From: a virus
DNA length: 37,622 nucleotides
Strand: one strand, 5' to 3'
IMG/VR virus record: IMGVR_UViG_3300036846_000276
Span: 1-37,622 of that record
The notes beneath the pieces were generated by a model. It did no database searches, was not told the origin of the DNA, and was given only the letters and a program-made list of their open reading frames with translations. Shown here one piece after another: positions 6,473 to 15,777 of this stretch; the first letter of the stretch is position 1, and each line of letters starts with the position of its first letter. The position numbers and the translations under genes were made by a program.

Positions 6473-6564
6473 ATACGCGCGGGAGGCGGGCAGGACATGT
6501 CCATACCCGCCCGCCGGCACGGCCTCACAAGCGTGTCCGGCGTCTAGGAGGCTCCCGCGCGTAT
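6473..6564. other. Structured three-way-junction element in the gap between lysis and recombination genes
   Basis: A 13-base perfect inverted repeat (ATACGCGCGGGAG at 6473-6485, complement at 6552-6564) encloses two further hairpins. One is GCGGGC 6486-6491 with GCCCGC 6509-6514, containing GGACATGTCC. The other is CCGGCACG 6514-6521 with CGTG-T-CCGG 6532-6540. The fold is the same on either strand. It may be a terminator/insulator, a structured RNA or a protein-binding cruciform. The rest of 6395-6598 holds only the promoter. Confidence 0.6.
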
Positions 6565-6598
6565 TCGCCGCGCAGCCTACAGACTCAGGCGGCTGCTC

Positions 6599-6832
6599 CT
6601 ACTTGGCCGCTGGCGTCCGTGGCGGCGCCTTGACCTCGATCGTGGGAGCGGTCGGGACCTTGAGCGCGACCGCGGCCGTGGCCGAGCCGCCGACCAGGGC
6701 GATCGCCGAGGTGAACAGAGCGATCGCCGTCGATTCCGTGAGGTCGCCCAGCGCGAGGAGCGTGGTGGCTGCCGCCACGACCACGATCCCCATGATCGCG
6801 TGGGTGACGACTGCGAGTGTGGTGCCGGACAT
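6599..6832 (-). CDS. Holin-like membrane protein, 77 aa
   Basis: ATG at 6832 follows GAGAGGG. Residues about 8-29 and 35-58 are two membrane helices (IMGIVVVAAATTLLAL and STAIALFTSAIALVGG) joined by a short acidic turn (GDLTES). The C-terminal tail is Pro/Lys-rich (VKAPPRTPAAK). This is a classic class II holin layout, and the gene ends the cassette that begins with the endolysin at 8190. It is the last gene before the structured intergenic element. Confidence 0.65.
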   Translation of the reverse strand: MSGTTLAVVTHAIMGIVVVAAATTLLALGDLTESTAIALFTSAIALVGGSATAAVALKVPTAPTIEVKAPPRTPAAK

Positions 6833-6849
6833 TTGCCCTCTCTTTCCGG

Positions 6850-7320
6850 TCAGTGTCGCGCCTTGAGCTTCGCCCTTAGCGCCTTGCATTTCGCCATCGT
6901 CGGCACCGGGAACCTGACGTGCCGGACAGCCTCCGTGTCCTGCTTCAGCTTCTGGATGTTCTTGATCTGCGCCTTGTAGATCGGGCTGCCGGGCGGAGTC
7001 ACTGCGTGAGTGCGGCGAGAGTTCTGCAGCAGGGTCAGATGTACGTCCTCGACCGCATGCAGGAAGCGGTTGACCCGGACGAGGGTCGGGATGCTCTTCA
7101 CGCACTGCTGGTACTGCGACTCGGCGTTGGCCGTGATGTCGGCCCGGCGCTCGGACAGGAGCAGGTTGTTCTTCTGGGCGGTCGCGTTCGTCTTCTGGTT
7201 GTCGTGCCAGAGTGCGAGGCCGAACCCGCAGAGGCCGATGTACGCGATCAGCATCCAGAAGCGCCAGTTGTCCAGGCGGCGCACGAGATTCCACGAGATC
7301 ATCCGCTCAGCGAGTTTCAC
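6850..7320 (-). CDS. N-terminally anchored coiled protein, possible lysis accessory
   Basis: GTG at 7320 overlaps the stop of the mini membrane gene (GTGA); GGAGG lies 9 bases upstream. After a basic N-terminus (LVRRLDNWRF) there is one membrane helix (WMLIAYIGLCGFGLALW, about 22-39). A long helical region follows with two Cys (YQQCVKSI and MAKCKAL) and a basic end. A periplasmic or extracellular coiled domain tethered to the membrane resembles a spanin or LysB-type accessory in shape only. No family recognised. Confidence 0.55.
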   Translation of the reverse strand: MKLAERMISWNLVRRLDNWRFWMLIAYIGLCGFGLALWHDNQKTNATAQKNNLLLSERRADITANAESQYQQCVKSIPTLVRVNRFLHAVEDVHLTLLQNSRRTHAVTPPGSPIYKAQIKNIQKLKQDTEAVRHVRFPVPTMAKCKALRAKLKARH

Positions 7321-7415
7321 CAATGTGGGCCTCCAGCTGCAAGCACGATGATGATCACGAACCAGAGCATGAACCAGGCTGCGCTGACGGGGTGGCGTTC
7401 AACGCTGCGCTTCAC
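7317..7415 (-). CDS. Mini membrane protein, 32 aa
   Basis: GTG at 7415 overlaps the upstream stop (GTGA) and the stop overlaps the next GTG start. An alternative ATG at 7430 would give 37 residues. It encodes MKRSVERHPVSAAW, then FMLWFVIIIVLAAGG, a basic tip and one membrane helix. The coupling on both sides argues for a real microgene in the lysis cassette. Confidence 0.5.
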   Translation of the reverse strand: MKRSVERHPVSAAWFMLWFVIIIVLAAGGPHW

Positions 7416-7648
7416 GGAAGGTGGGACCATTTGTCGTCGTCCTCCCCGGACGACTGCCGCTTGTCACCCCAGCGATTGTCGAGCCGTAACGCCGCCGGCG
7501 CTCCGAGCAGGGCGAGCCCGGCCCCGATGAGCTCGATGCTCGGCATGGCCGCGAACACCGTCTCGAAGACCATGATGAACGTCCCGACCAGCACGATGAG
7601 GACATCGCGAGTAACGCGTACCCACGCCTCCCAGTCGACCGGATCCAT
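7412..7648 (-). CDS. Small membrane protein in lysis cassette, holin candidate
   Basis: A 78-residue protein beginning MDPVDWEAWVRVTRDVLIVL. One clear helix (about 15-34, VLIVLVGTFIMVFETVFAAM) and a second weaker one (IELIGAGLALLGAPAAL) are followed by a hydrophilic acidic tail (SSGEDDDKWSHLP). It comes directly after the endolysin gene, where a holin is expected. Start at 7648 has GAGG almost touching the ATG, which is poor spacing. Confidence 0.6.
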   Translation of the reverse strand: MDPVDWEAWVRVTRDVLIVLVGTFIMVFETVFAAMPSIELIGAGLALLGAPAALRLDNRWGDKRQSSGEDDDKWSHLP

Positions 7649-7698
7649 CCTCTATTAGTCGTCCCGCTCACGGGAGACGCCAGTCCCGACCCCTCGGG

Positions 7699-8190
7699 CT
7701 ATAGGTGGGCGATGCTGAGGTATCGCACCCCACCTCCGATGCTTGCCGCGATGACCGAGACGCGCAGCCTGTCGAGCCCCGCGTGGCCGTGCGAGTCGAC
7801 GATCGGGTCACCGTTCTTGTGGTCCGCAGTGTGGACGATCGCCTCGTGCTTGCCTTCTCCCTCGCCGAAGATGACAAGGGCGCCGGGATCCGCATTCCGG
7901 CCGTCGGTGTAGTGGTGCGGGAGGAGCGTGAGGTGAGAGCCCGTCCAGCCGGGTGAACTCCAGTGCCACAGTCCAGCGCACTTGAGGACGTAGGAGCCGA
8001 ACTCCGAGCAGTCGCCCTGCCAGATGTGGCCCGCCTCAAGCAGCGTCTTCATGTGCCCCTCGGTGAGGTGCCAGCTGATGTTGTCCCTGCTCGTCCGCTC
8101 ATCACCGGGCGGGTAGGCGAGGTGTGAGCGATGCTCGTGCATGAAGTTCATGATCTCGACCGCGTGCGCTCTCTGTGCCTTGGTTGCCAT
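7699..8190 (-). CDS. NlpC/P60-like endolysin (cysteine peptidase/amidase)
   Basis: A 163-residue protein with GDCSEFGSYVLKCAGL (catalytic Cys about 61), GWTGSHL, then PGALVIFGEGEGKHEAIVH (catalytic His about 115-120) and VDSHGH. This is the Cys-His order and spacing of NlpC/P60/CHAP peptidases used by actinophage endolysins to cut peptidoglycan stems. ATG at 8190 follows GGAGGAG. It has no signal peptide, so it depends on a holin; several membrane proteins follow at once. A small hairpin (7662-7675) sits in the 50-base gap to the next gene. Confidence 0.8.
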   Translation of the reverse strand: MATKAQRAHAVEIMNFMHEHRSHLAYPPGDERTSRDNISWHLTEGHMKTLLEAGHIWQGDCSEFGSYVLKCAGLWHWSSPGWTGSHLTLLPHHYTDGRNADPGALVIFGEGEGKHEAIVHTADHKNGDPIVDSHGHAGLDRLRVSVIAASIGGGVRYLSIAHL

Positions 8191-8228
8191 CTTCTCCTCC
8201 TACGCTACGACATCTGTCCCGGGAGTCC

Positions 8229-8963
8229 TTACAGCGTCTGGGGCGGGTTGGGATCGGCTGCGTACTCAACGACGATCAAGGGCGAGCTCGAGGACGGAGC
8301 CGTCTCCCTGATCGCGAGGGTGGCTGTCACGCCCTTGGAGCCCGACGGGGATGCCGAGCCGACGAAGGGAATCGGCCCCGTGTTCCCTTCGATACTCACG
8401 GTCGCGTCGGCGATGGCAGCTTGAGCCGTGCGGGCGTGGGATGTTCGTAGCGTGTAGCCAGTGGGGGCGCTCGGCGATCCTGTGAGTGTCTCGGCCATGC
8501 ACACAACGACGACCTCGTCGACGTAGGCGTATACGGACGGGGCGGAGGGATCGTCGCCGGTCACCTGAGCGCTCGTGGCGGCTCTGACCGCTCCATCGTT
8601 GATGGAGTTGCTGGGCGCGTACACGTTCTTGTACAAAGCCTGAATGCTGTTCCATCCGAAGGTGGTGGTGAGCTGCGCGAACGAGGTGCCGACGACGGTC
8701 GCGCTGATCGCGGCCCACACCTCGAACCCTGTCCCGGATGCTGATGGCCCTTGAACGGCGCATCGCTTCCATCCGGTAGACGGCCCGATATAGCTGCTTG
8801 GCAGAGATCCGGTGTTCGGGACGACCCACGGCCCTGCTGAGGAGATGCTGTCGATGGCGATGACGAGGACGATGAGGTCGTCGACGGTGCCGCCACGGGG
8901 GATAGAAACGGTGTCCGAGAGTCCGTTCGCGGGCGTGGCGGCTGTGTCGAAAACGATCGCCAT
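8229..8963 (-). CDS. Tail tip/fibre-associated structural protein
   Basis: A 244-residue protein starting MAIVFDTAATPANGLSDTVS, rich in Ser, Thr, Ala, Gly and short beta-strand patterns (VSIEGNTGPIPFVGSASPSG). It lacks membrane helices. The style is that of actinophage minor tail proteins carrying a jelly-roll or immunoglobulin-like fold. It lies last in the tail operon, just before the endolysin, where receptor-binding proteins often sit. No catalytic motif seen. Confidence 0.6.
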   Translation of the reverse strand: MAIVFDTAATPANGLSDTVSIPRGGTVDDLIVLVIAIDSISSAGPWVVPNTGSLPSSYIGPSTGWKRCAVQGPSASGTGFEVWAAISATVVGTSFAQLTTTFGWNSIQALYKNVYAPSNSINDGAVRAATSAQVTGDDPSAPSVYAYVDEVVVVCMAETLTGSPSAPTGYTLRTSHARTAQAAIADATVSIEGNTGPIPFVGSASPSGSKGVTATLAIRETAPSSSSPLIVVEYAADPNPPQTL

Positions 8964-8964
8964 A

Positions 8965-9888
8965 TCAGCGGCCGTAGATGTAGATCGCGGTTCCGGCCTT
9001 TAGGTTCGCTCCGCCGCTGACGGCGATCTCGACCTGGTTGATCGCCGCGCCGCTGCTGGCCCAGGAGCCGCCGCCGACCGTGCTCGCCTGGTTGGCCGCA
9101 GTCGAGTCGGGCCGGATCGTGTGAATCGTGGCCGTCTTCTGGGCGCTGCTTCCTGCGTAAGCCTCTATGACGACGGCGGCGGTGCCGTAGGCGCCGGCGA
9201 GACCAGTGTTTCCGTGCGTGTCGAGGGCGATGGCGGACTGCCCGATGACGCTACTCCCGGTGACGGTGGCGTTGACGACCTGGATCAGGTTGCGGGTGTA
9301 GCCGCCGGTGCTGCCGTTGAAGGTGAGAAGGAGCGTGCCACCCGCGGCCGCGTCAGCGGTGCGGGAGAAGATGAAGATCTCGAGGACGTTGTAGCTGCCA
9401 GAAAGGGCGCTGGCGCCGGTGTCGATGCTCGCCGCGTCGGCTCCGAGGACGCTCGAGAAGAGGAGCGCTGATCCGGCCGAGTGGGCGTCTACATAGGCCT
9501 TGGTCGCCGCGTCCTGGGCTGACGCCGGATCGGTGACGTTCTTGATCTTGTGGCTGTTCGCATCGAGGTCACGGGTGGAGTAGCCGACGCCGTCCGTCTG
9601 TGCCGAGTCAGCGACGAGGATGCGACCGTCAGCGCCGACCGCGAGGTTCGTGGGCGTGCCGGAGGCGGTGGCGATGATGATGTCGCCCTTCGCGGCTAGG
9701 AGCGACTTCGGGATGTCGCCGCCCGTTGCGAGGTAGCCGAGGCTGTTCCAGGCCGTCGTGCCGTCGCCGATCTTGACCTTCTTCGTGTCGGTTTCCCAGC
9801 CGGGCTCGCCGGCGGCGAGCGTCGGGTTCGCGCTCGTCCAGTTGGCGGCGGTGTCGCGGCGGAACGCGATCAGTGCTTTGCGGCTCAC
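8965..9888 (-). CDS. Tail fibre with Mtd-like N-terminal domain
   Basis: A 307-residue protein. [20 protein letters not shown], then [20 protein letters not shown] (about 9-48), is the short beta motif seen at the N-termini of many fibres (Mtd N-terminal-like). The [20 protein letters not shown] segment (about 115-134) is a common collar before the fibre's distal domain. Residues about 62-100 repeat a module ([20 protein letters not shown]) found also in the next gene upstream. The distal 170 residues are beta-rich, probably the trimeric receptor-binding head. ATG overlaps the upstream stop (ATGA). Confidence 0.75.
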   Translation of the reverse strand: MSRKALIAFRRDTAANWTSANPTLAAGEPGWETDTKKVKIGDGTTAWNSLGYLATGGDIPKSLLAAKGDIIIATASGTPTNLAVGADGRILVADSAQTDGVGYSTRDLDANSHKIKNVTDPASAQDAATKAYVDAHSAGSALLFSSVLGADAASIDTGASALSGSYNVLEIFIFSRTADAAAGGTLLLTFNGSTGGYTRNLIQVVNATVTGSSVIGQSAIALDTHGNTGLAGAYGTAAVVIEAYAGSSAQKTATIHTIRPDSTAANQASTVGGGSWASSGAAINQVEIAVSGGANLKAGTAIYIYGR

Positions 9889-10799
9889 GCTGATCCTCCG
9901 TCTACTGTGGCGACCTTCAAGTCGGTGGTCGGGCCGGTGGGGGTGGTGACGGTCAGGCTGCTATCCGATGAGGTGACGTCAGTTACGCCGCTGCCGCCTG
10001 TCGCCGCAGCCCATTTGACTCCGGCGATCTGGGCGGCGTCCGCCGTCAGGACGTAACCGTCGAGCCCGACGGGAAGATTCGTGGGCGTCGCAGATGCGGT
10101 GGCGACGATGATGTCGCCCTTCGCCGTCAGGATCGACTTCGCAATCTTCGCAGCCAAGTCAGTGACAAGCCCGGTGACCGCGGACTCGGCAATCGCGATT
10201 GCCGTTGAGACGGCCGTCGTGATCCGGCCCTTCGCGTTCACCGTGACCACTGAGACATGGCTAGCGTCGCCGTAGGTCCCAGCCGACACTCCGGAGTCAG
10301 AAAGCTTCGCGTCGGTGACAGACCCATCGGCGAGCTGGGCTGTTCCCACCTGGCCGTCACCGACGACAGCGCTCGCGTCGGGCACTCCTACGACCGTGAC
10401 CTCTCCGGTGGAGGCACTGACACTGACGGTCATCACCCGAGAGCCATCCGTCGAGGCGACCAGCGCGACGTGATCCGTGAGCGGCCAGTACGCGGCGGGC
10501 AGCGTCACGCAGACGCTCCCCAGGGCACCACCGTCGATCGCCCCCTCAATACGCACCCGTCCTGCGGCGTTGAGCCGCCAGCGAAGCGGCGACCACGATC
10601 CATCGGGCAGAGCGATGTTCCCCCAGGGGTTCTCGAACGCCTCTCCCTCGGTTGATCCGTCGATGTCGTCCGGGTCTGGTGCTGGCGCAAGCGGGGTCGC
10701 ATACTGCCACGGCCCTGGCGGGGTCGGGTCACTGCCGCGAGCCCCGTGACGATTCCCATGCTGCCCGTAGACGCGGGACTGTCTGCCGGCAACACTCAC
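9885..10799 (-). CDS. Tail fibre/minor tail protein sharing a module with 8965-9888
   Basis: A 304-residue protein; GTG at 10799 overlaps the upstream stop (GTGA). A Pro-rich N-terminus is followed by [20 protein letters not shown] and beta-rich sequence, then [20 protein letters not shown], a typical fibre stalk repeat. Near the end [20 protein letters not shown] mirrors the module of the downstream fibre. It has no enzyme motif. Probably part of the fibre or tail tip that holds the downstream fibre. Confidence 0.65.
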   Translation of the reverse strand: MSVAGRQSRVYGQHGNRHGARGSDPTPPGPWQYATPLAPAPDPDDIDGSTEGEAFENPWGNIALPDGSWSPLRWRLNAAGRVRIEGAIDGGALGSVCVTLPAAYWPLTDHVALVASTDGSRVMTVSVSASTGEVTVVGVPDASAVVGDGQVGTAQLADGSVTDAKLSDSGVSAGTYGDASHVSVVTVNAKGRITTAVSTAIAIAESAVTGLVTDLAAKIAKSILTAKGDIIVATASATPTNLPVGLDGYVLTADAAQIAGVKWAAATGGSGVTDVTSSDSSLTVTTPTGPTTDLKVATVDGGSA

Positions 10800-12223
10800 G
10801 ACGGACTCCAGGCCGGGAAGACACTGTGCGGATCCGATGACCATGCTCTGGGGCTGACCTCGAGATCCAACTCGACGTAGTCATACACGTCACGGTCGAG
10901 CGGGCGTACGCGCACCTGTCTGCCTTCGATGAAGTAGTCGTCTGCGGGCGATCCTCCGGTCAGGCCGATCCCGGACGGGTAGCCGACCGCGAGGTTGATG
11001 ACATCGCTCACGTCGGCCTGAGTGAGCAGCGCCCAGACTGCTGTCGCACGCGCGTCCGAGGGATCGACCGTCTTGACCTGCAGCGCCGTGACCGATTCGC
11101 GCGGATCCTTCTGGTTCTTCACGAGGAGCTCGGCGAACTTCTCCGTCTCGGTGTACCGCGTCCACGTCGGATGACCGTTCAGGTTGTCGTTGATCGGCTG
11201 GGCGGTCAGCAGGTCGCTCATCGGCGGCGCCGCGTGCTGGCCGTAGTCCGCGATCGATGTGGTGTCTGCATAAACCTGCGACGGCATCTGGCTCGGGGGC
11301 ATGTTGGCCGGGTAGCAGGTCGCGACGTTTACGACGTTGATGCGGCCCTGGTCGTAGGAGAGGACGCGGATCTGGGCGCGGTCCGAATCGAGCGCTATGT
11401 GCTTGCCGTCGCCGCCCTTCCATGAGTGCCAGTCCCACCTGTCGCTGCCGGCGAAGGCGCTCAGATCCTCCGGGTCGAAGCGGCCGTATCTTCCGTGGAA
11501 GACCACCCTCCCGAAGCGATCGACATAAAGATTGCTGATGAAGGGGAACTCGGCGTCGGCACAGTCGCGAAGCGCGGTGAGAGCGGACTCGTCAGGGTCG
11601 TATTTGACCGTCTGGAGAGCGACGTTCCCGGAAAAGATGACCGACTGGATCCCGTCGTTCGGTGACGGGTAGTTAGCGTCATCGAGGATCTGGAGAATGC
11701 GGACGAACGCCTCATCGGTGGTAGCTGCATACCAGACTCCATCAGCACCACCAGCGGGAGGTCTGTCCCCGGCCAGACCGGGAGTGAGTCCGAACCCCGC
11801 CAGGTAGTCGAAGGCGTCAACACAGTCGAGCTGGATGCTCGCGTTGATCGGGTCTCCATCGGAGTTGACGGCCGATCCGTCGATGTCGTAGGAGGCGTTG
11901 TCGACCGTGCCGCGGAACTGCGGCTCCCAGACCTCACGCACGGGATCCCACAACTGCAGCAGGATCTGTTTGCCGTCGAGCTTCTGGTAGTACGGCGAGC
12001 CCGAGTTGCGAGGATCGAAGAGGCCTTCCTTGTGGTCGTTGATGTAGACCGTTCCGGTGCCCGTTCCCGTCACTGAGAGCAGCGTCTGTCGGCCGTTCTG
12101 GGTGTCGTAGCCGGAGACGAATCCGTCCGGGAAGTCGCTGCTCGGAGAGTCGATCCGAGTCCAGGTGGGCGTCGGCTCGAGCGGCCCGTCGTCGAATGCT
12201 ATGAGGACGCGGCCGTCAGTCAT
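10796..12223 (-). CDS. Minor tail (tail tip) protein
   Basis: A 475-residue protein starting [40 protein letters not shown] resembles the opening of actinophage tail-tip proteins that follow the tape measure. Further on [20 protein letters not shown] and [20 protein letters not shown] are consistent with the beta-sandwich hub proteins of siphophage baseplates. The product probably closes the distal end of the tail tube. It immediately follows the tape-measure gene, the expected position. Confidence 0.7.
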   Translation of the reverse strand: MTDGRVLIAFDDGPLEPTPTWTRIDSPSSDFPDGFVSGYDTQNGRQTLLSVTGTGTGTVYINDHKEGLFDPRNSGSPYYQKLDGKQILLQLWDPVREVWEPQFRGTVDNASYDIDGSAVNSDGDPINASIQLDCVDAFDYLAGFGLTPGLAGDRPPAGGADGVWYAATTDEAFVRILQILDDANYPSPNDGIQSVIFSGNVALQTVKYDPDESALTALRDCADAEFPFISNLYVDRFGRVVFHGRYGRFDPEDLSAFAGSDRWDWHSWKGGDGKHIALDSDRAQIRVLSYDQGRINVVNVATCYPANMPPSQMPSQVYADTTSIADYGQHAAPPMSDLLTAQPINDNLNGHPTWTRYTETEKFAELLVKNQKDPRESVTALQVKTVDPSDARATAVWALLTQADVSDVINLAVGYPSGIGLTGGSPADDYFIEGRQVRVRPLDRDVYDYVELDLEVSPRAWSSDPHSVFPAWSPS

Positions 12224-12226
12224 GAC

Positions 12227-15112
12227 CTACGAGCTCGGGACGCCCGCGTTGGGTCCGCGCCGCTGCGACGGGTTGCGACGAGAGTTCTTCTGCTGGTTGA
12301 TCGTGACCGTCTTTGTCACCTGCTTGCCGTCGAGCTCGATCTTGATGTTGATCTGCTCGCGGTAGACGGGAGTGCCGCCGCTGCTTGAAGAGGCTGGAGT
12401 CCTGCTCGACCCGTGCGGGTGATGGACGATTTTCACGGGCCGTCCGGTGTCCGGGTCGATGATGTAGCCCGCTGCGCCTACGCCGCTCATGGGAATTGTG
12501 CCGCCTGGGCCGCGCCGGGCCAACCTCGCCTCCAGGGCACGCCGCTGTGCCGGCGTGAGGCCGAGTCCTGCCGTCTCCGCCTTGACGCTCGCCTTCTTGT
12601 AGTCGCCGTAGGCGTTCGAGGTCTGCGACTGAAGCTGCGAGTTGATGCTCGTGATCTGATTGAGGAGATCGACGAGAGCCTGCCCTGCGTACTTCCCGGA
12701 GCGGAGAGCCCTGAGCGCCGCGGCCTTCATCTCCTTCAGAACCTTGGTCGTGTCGCCACCGAACGCCTGCGCCTTCGCAAGGGCGATCTGCAGTTTCGTC
12801 GACTGCGTGAACGTCTTCGCGGCGGTCGTCTGGGCGGCGAGGATCTGCTGGTTCAGCGACGTGATCTGGTTCTCGGCTTCGATCTTCTGCTGGATCGTCA
12901 GCTTCTCCGTGGCTAGCGCCTTCTCGGCTGCAGCTCGCTGCTTCTTCAGCGCCGCAATAATCCCCTTCTGGTCGCCCTTCGCCTGCGCAACCGCGAGCTC
13001 CAGTTGGAGCGAAAGCGGGTTGATGCTGTTCTCGATCTCGGCCAGAATCTTCGCCTTCGCGGCTGCCGCCGCCGCCGCACGCTTCTGCGCTTGCGCCGCC
13101 TCAGCCGACCAGATCGTCTGGTAGGCGCTCGCCTCGAGCGCTAACGCCTGGAAGAGCGCCGGACCATGGATGTTCCCCTCGGCAAGTTGCGTCTTGATCC
13201 GGGCGACGACCTGCCTTGCCGCAGCCACATCGTCGGCAGTGCTCTGTGTGAGCGCGGATTGCGCCTGCGCCATCTGCTCCTTGAAAGTCAGGACGAACTG
13301 CTTCCAGTACTGCGTCATCGGCTGCACGCCACCGAAGTTATGCCGTGACGGGACCGGCCCGAACAGCTGCGAGTTCGTGAGCCCGAACTGCTGCTGGTAG
13401 TAACTCTGGGGATGGAATGGAGGAGTAGGAGTCTGAAACGTGCTCTTGAGGGCATTCTCGAATGGAACCTGCCCATGGAGGACCGCGCCGAAAATCGAAT
13501 GCAGCGGGCCGAACTGCTTGTTGCCGAACAACCCTCCAGTGAAGAAGCCCTCGACCGCGCTCAGACTCTTGTCGTAAGTCGATCCGGCGCCGAGTTTGTC
13601 TCCGGTGACAGTGGCGAGTTTGGTCAGAGCGGCGGTCGCTGCGAAGGCTGCCACGGCGAGGGCTCCAATCCCGGCGGTGGTGAGCGTGGCCCCTGCCGCT
13701 TCCGCCCCGGTATACATGCCGACGCGAGAGACGACTCCGCTGACTTCAGGCGGAGGATTGATCAGCTTGCTACTGAGCCTGCCGAGCAGACCTCCTGCTC
13801 CGAGTCCAGCCAATAGGCCACCCCCGCCGCCAGCTGCTCCTGCTGCCCCTGCGGTCCCGGTCGCCGCGGCAGTCTCGGCGAGCGCCGCCGTCTGAGCAGC
13901 GCCAGCCTCCGTCGCAGCGGTGCCGACCAGCCCCCAGGCGACAGCGATCCCGCGCAGCTTGCTGGCGAGCTCGAGCGCGAGCAGAAGTTCAACCGTATGC
14001 AGGAAACTCCCCGTCACGTCGTCGACGTGCGAGATCACGTCACCGAGCGTGTGGAAGACATACCCCGAGTCGCGGACAACCTCGTTGAAGTCCCGTTGTA
14101 GCCTGCCCGACTGCTCCATCTTCGACAGCCACGCCGAGAAGTGATTGACGAGCCGGTCGAACGTCGGCAAGAGAGCGACGCCGAGATCGGTCTCCAAGTT
14201 CGTGAGGGCGGCACTGAACCTGTCGCTCGCCGTCGTGTTCGCCAACGCCTGACCGCCGAACTTGGCCTGAACCCGGTTGAACTCCTCCTGGAACGTCGTC
14301 CCTTTCGGGATTGTCCCGATGTATCGGGCGAGCGCGGACGTCTGGCCTTGTGTCGCCTTCGCAGCGGCGAGCTCGACGCTGCTGAGGCTGCGCCCTGTCA
14401 CTCGCGAAATCTCGAGTGCCGCCGTGTACGCCTGCCGCGCGGTCGTCGCGTTATGTGTGAACGCGATAAGAGTCGCGAACCCCTTCGTCGCGTCGATCGT
14501 CGACACTCCGAGCCGCTGCTGATCCTGCGCCCACTTCTCAAGCTGCGGATTGAAGGTGCGAACGTTGACGCGCATCTTGGTGAGCGTCGCATCAACAGAC
14601 CGCAGCGACGAGTCGAAAGTCTCGGCGTCCTTGATCGACGTACTGAGTGCGAGTCCGCCAACTGAGAAGCCGATGAACGCGGACGACGCGAACGCGAGCG
14701 ACCGTCCCATGCTGGAGAAGACGCCGGACCCTGCGAGAGCGCCACGCGTGAGTTTGTTGAGGTCGTCCTCGGCGTGCTTCGCGCCGGCGCTCGTCCGGCC
14801 GTACGCAACCGACGACTCGCCCAGCGTGCGATTCAGCCGGCTCTGGGCGGTCGTCTCCGCGATCGTCGCCGCCTCGAGCGTCGCCCCAGACGACTTCGCC
14901 TTCAGCGCCTGGATCGACGCGAGTTGAGCCCGCTGCGCCGTGATCGCCTTCTCAATCGACGCGACCTGCGCAGCCGCCGACTTCTCGAAGTCCGCGCCCA
15001 TCGCAAGCGCCGACCTGCCAACCATCGTGTTCGAGGAGATGACCGCCTCGTTCGACTTGAGCAGGCTGGTCGGGTCGCCGATGACCCTGATGATGAGATC
15101 GTTGACGCCCAT
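12227..15112 (-). CDS. Tape measure protein
   Basis: The longest gene, 961 residues. It has long helical Ala/Gln/Lys-rich stretches, a hydrophobic middle (glycine-rich segments and helices about 400-500) and many short repeats such as AQSALTQSTADD. The C-terminus is basic (KNSRRNPSQRRGPN). This composition, size and place downstream of the tail chaperone identify a siphophage tape measure. By the usual ratio of about 1.5 angstrom per residue the tail would be roughly 140-145 nm. No lysozyme or peptidase motif was noticed inside. Confidence 0.9.
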   Translation of the reverse strand: MGVNDLIIRVIGDPTSLLKSNEAVISSNTMVGRSALAMGADFEKSAAAQVASIEKAITAQRAQLASIQALKAKSSGATLEAATIAETTAQSRLNRTLGESSVAYGRTSAGAKHAEDDLNKLTRGALAGSGVFSSMGRSLAFASSAFIGFSVGGLALSTSIKDAETFDSSLRSVDATLTKMRVNVRTFNPQLEKWAQDQQRLGVSTIDATKGFATLIAFTHNATTARQAYTAALEISRVTGRSLSSVELAAAKATQGQTSALARYIGTIPKGTTFQEEFNRVQAKFGGQALANTTASDRFSAALTNLETDLGVALLPTFDRLVNHFSAWLSKMEQSGRLQRDFNEVVRDSGYVFHTLGDVISHVDDVTGSFLHTVELLLALELASKLRGIAVAWGLVGTAATEAGAAQTAALAETAAATGTAGAAGAAGGGGGLLAGLGAGGLLGRLSSKLINPPPEVSGVVSRVGMYTGAEAAGATLTTAGIGALAVAAFAATAALTKLATVTGDKLGAGSTYDKSLSAVEGFFTGGLFGNKQFGPLHSIFGAVLHGQVPFENALKSTFQTPTPPFHPQSYYQQQFGLTNSQLFGPVPSRHNFGGVQPMTQYWKQFVLTFKEQMAQAQSALTQSTADDVAAARQVVARIKTQLAEGNIHGPALFQALALEASAYQTIWSAEAAQAQKRAAAAAAAKAKILAEIENSINPLSLQLELAVAQAKGDQKGIIAALKKQRAAAEKALATEKLTIQQKIEAENQITSLNQQILAAQTTAAKTFTQSTKLQIALAKAQAFGGDTTKVLKEMKAAALRALRSGKYAGQALVDLLNQITSINSQLQSQTSNAYGDYKKASVKAETAGLGLTPAQRRALEARLARRGPGGTIPMSGVGAAGYIIDPDTGRPVKIVHHPHGSSRTPASSSSGGTPVYREQINIKIELDGKQVTKTVTINQQKNSRRNPSQRRGPNAGVPSS

Positions 15113-15516
15113 CAGATCGTCCTCGTCACCGAGCCCATCCAGTACTCGACGTGCGCGACGACGCGCGCCCGGTTGCGCTCGAGCGCCGGGTTGTACGCCT
15201 TGCCGAGCATGACCGTCGCGAAGTTCGGGCGGCGACGAGGATCATCCGCGTGACCCCTGCCGACACCTTTCTGCGTCGGGACGATGTAGACCTCATGGAT
15301 CGTCTGGCCCTTCTTCTGAATCGACCAGGGCGGCGGCTTCTTCCTCGCCCGCCTCATGCCGCTGAGCGCTGTCTGTGACAGACGGCCCGCGTCCTGACGA
15401 ACAGGCTCAGCGCCCTGGAGCAGGCCGATGTGCATCGCCTTCGCGTACTCCTTGCCGCTCGCGTTGATTGAGCGGTTGATCTCCGCGAGGTTGACGACGA
15501 GGACGGCGTCGGCCAT
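15112..15516 (-). CDS. Small structural protein, possibly HK97 gp10-like
   Basis: A 134-residue protein starting MADAVLVVNLAEINRSINAS. It is basic (MRRARKKPPPWSIQKKG) and has the general shape of HK97 gp10-like head-tail proteins (an N-terminal helix, then ALAEG/EPVRQDAGRLSQ). It sits between the tail chaperone frameshift product and the tape measure, an unusual place for gp10. TAG of the frameshift product is immediately followed by its ATG. Its stop overlaps the tape-measure start. Confidence 0.5.
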   Translation of the reverse strand: MADAVLVVNLAEINRSINASGKEYAKAMHIGLLQGAEPVRQDAGRLSQTALSGMRRARKKPPPWSIQKKGQTIHEVYIVPTQKGVGRGHADDPRRRPNFATVMLGKAYNPALERNRARVVAHVEYWMGSVTRTI

Positions 15517-15777
15517 CTACTCCGCCTCGTACTTCCCGTTGAAGAGGCCGATGGCGCCGAGCAGATCCTCAGGCTTGAGCATTCCTACGTTCCCTGGGTG
15601 GATCGCCGGCAAGATGTGACCTACCCGCCAATCCCAGTAGCTACTGGCTCGTCGTCCGGTGTCTCCGAACTCCTCACTGAATCGCTCGACGAATCCTCGC
15701 TGGAGTCGTCCTCGCTTCTCGTCGATCCGTCTTCGATTGGCGTCGGAGACGCCTGCGTAGGGTCTTCTGCGTCCTCG
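15517..15777 (-). CDS. Tail assembly chaperone, -1 frame C-terminal extension
   Basis: In the -1 frame relative to the preceding chaperone gene, the sequence is open from 15777 to the TAG at 15517 and has no ATG, GTG or TTG in its first 45 codons. It reads like protein: SEEFGDTGRRASSYWDW, then RVGHILPAIHPGNVGMLKPE and GLFNGKYEAE. This is the position and size of the T part of the lambda G/GT-type chaperone, made by ribosomal slippage and needed for tail assembly around the tape measure. No classic heptamer is obvious; GGG codons near 15622-15637 are possible slip points, but the slip could be further upstream. Confidence 0.6.
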   Translation of the reverse strand, partial: RGRRRPYAGVSDANRRRIDEKRGRLQRGFVERFSEEFGDTGRRASSYWDWRVGHILPAIHPGNVGMLKPEDLLGAIGLFNGKYEAE

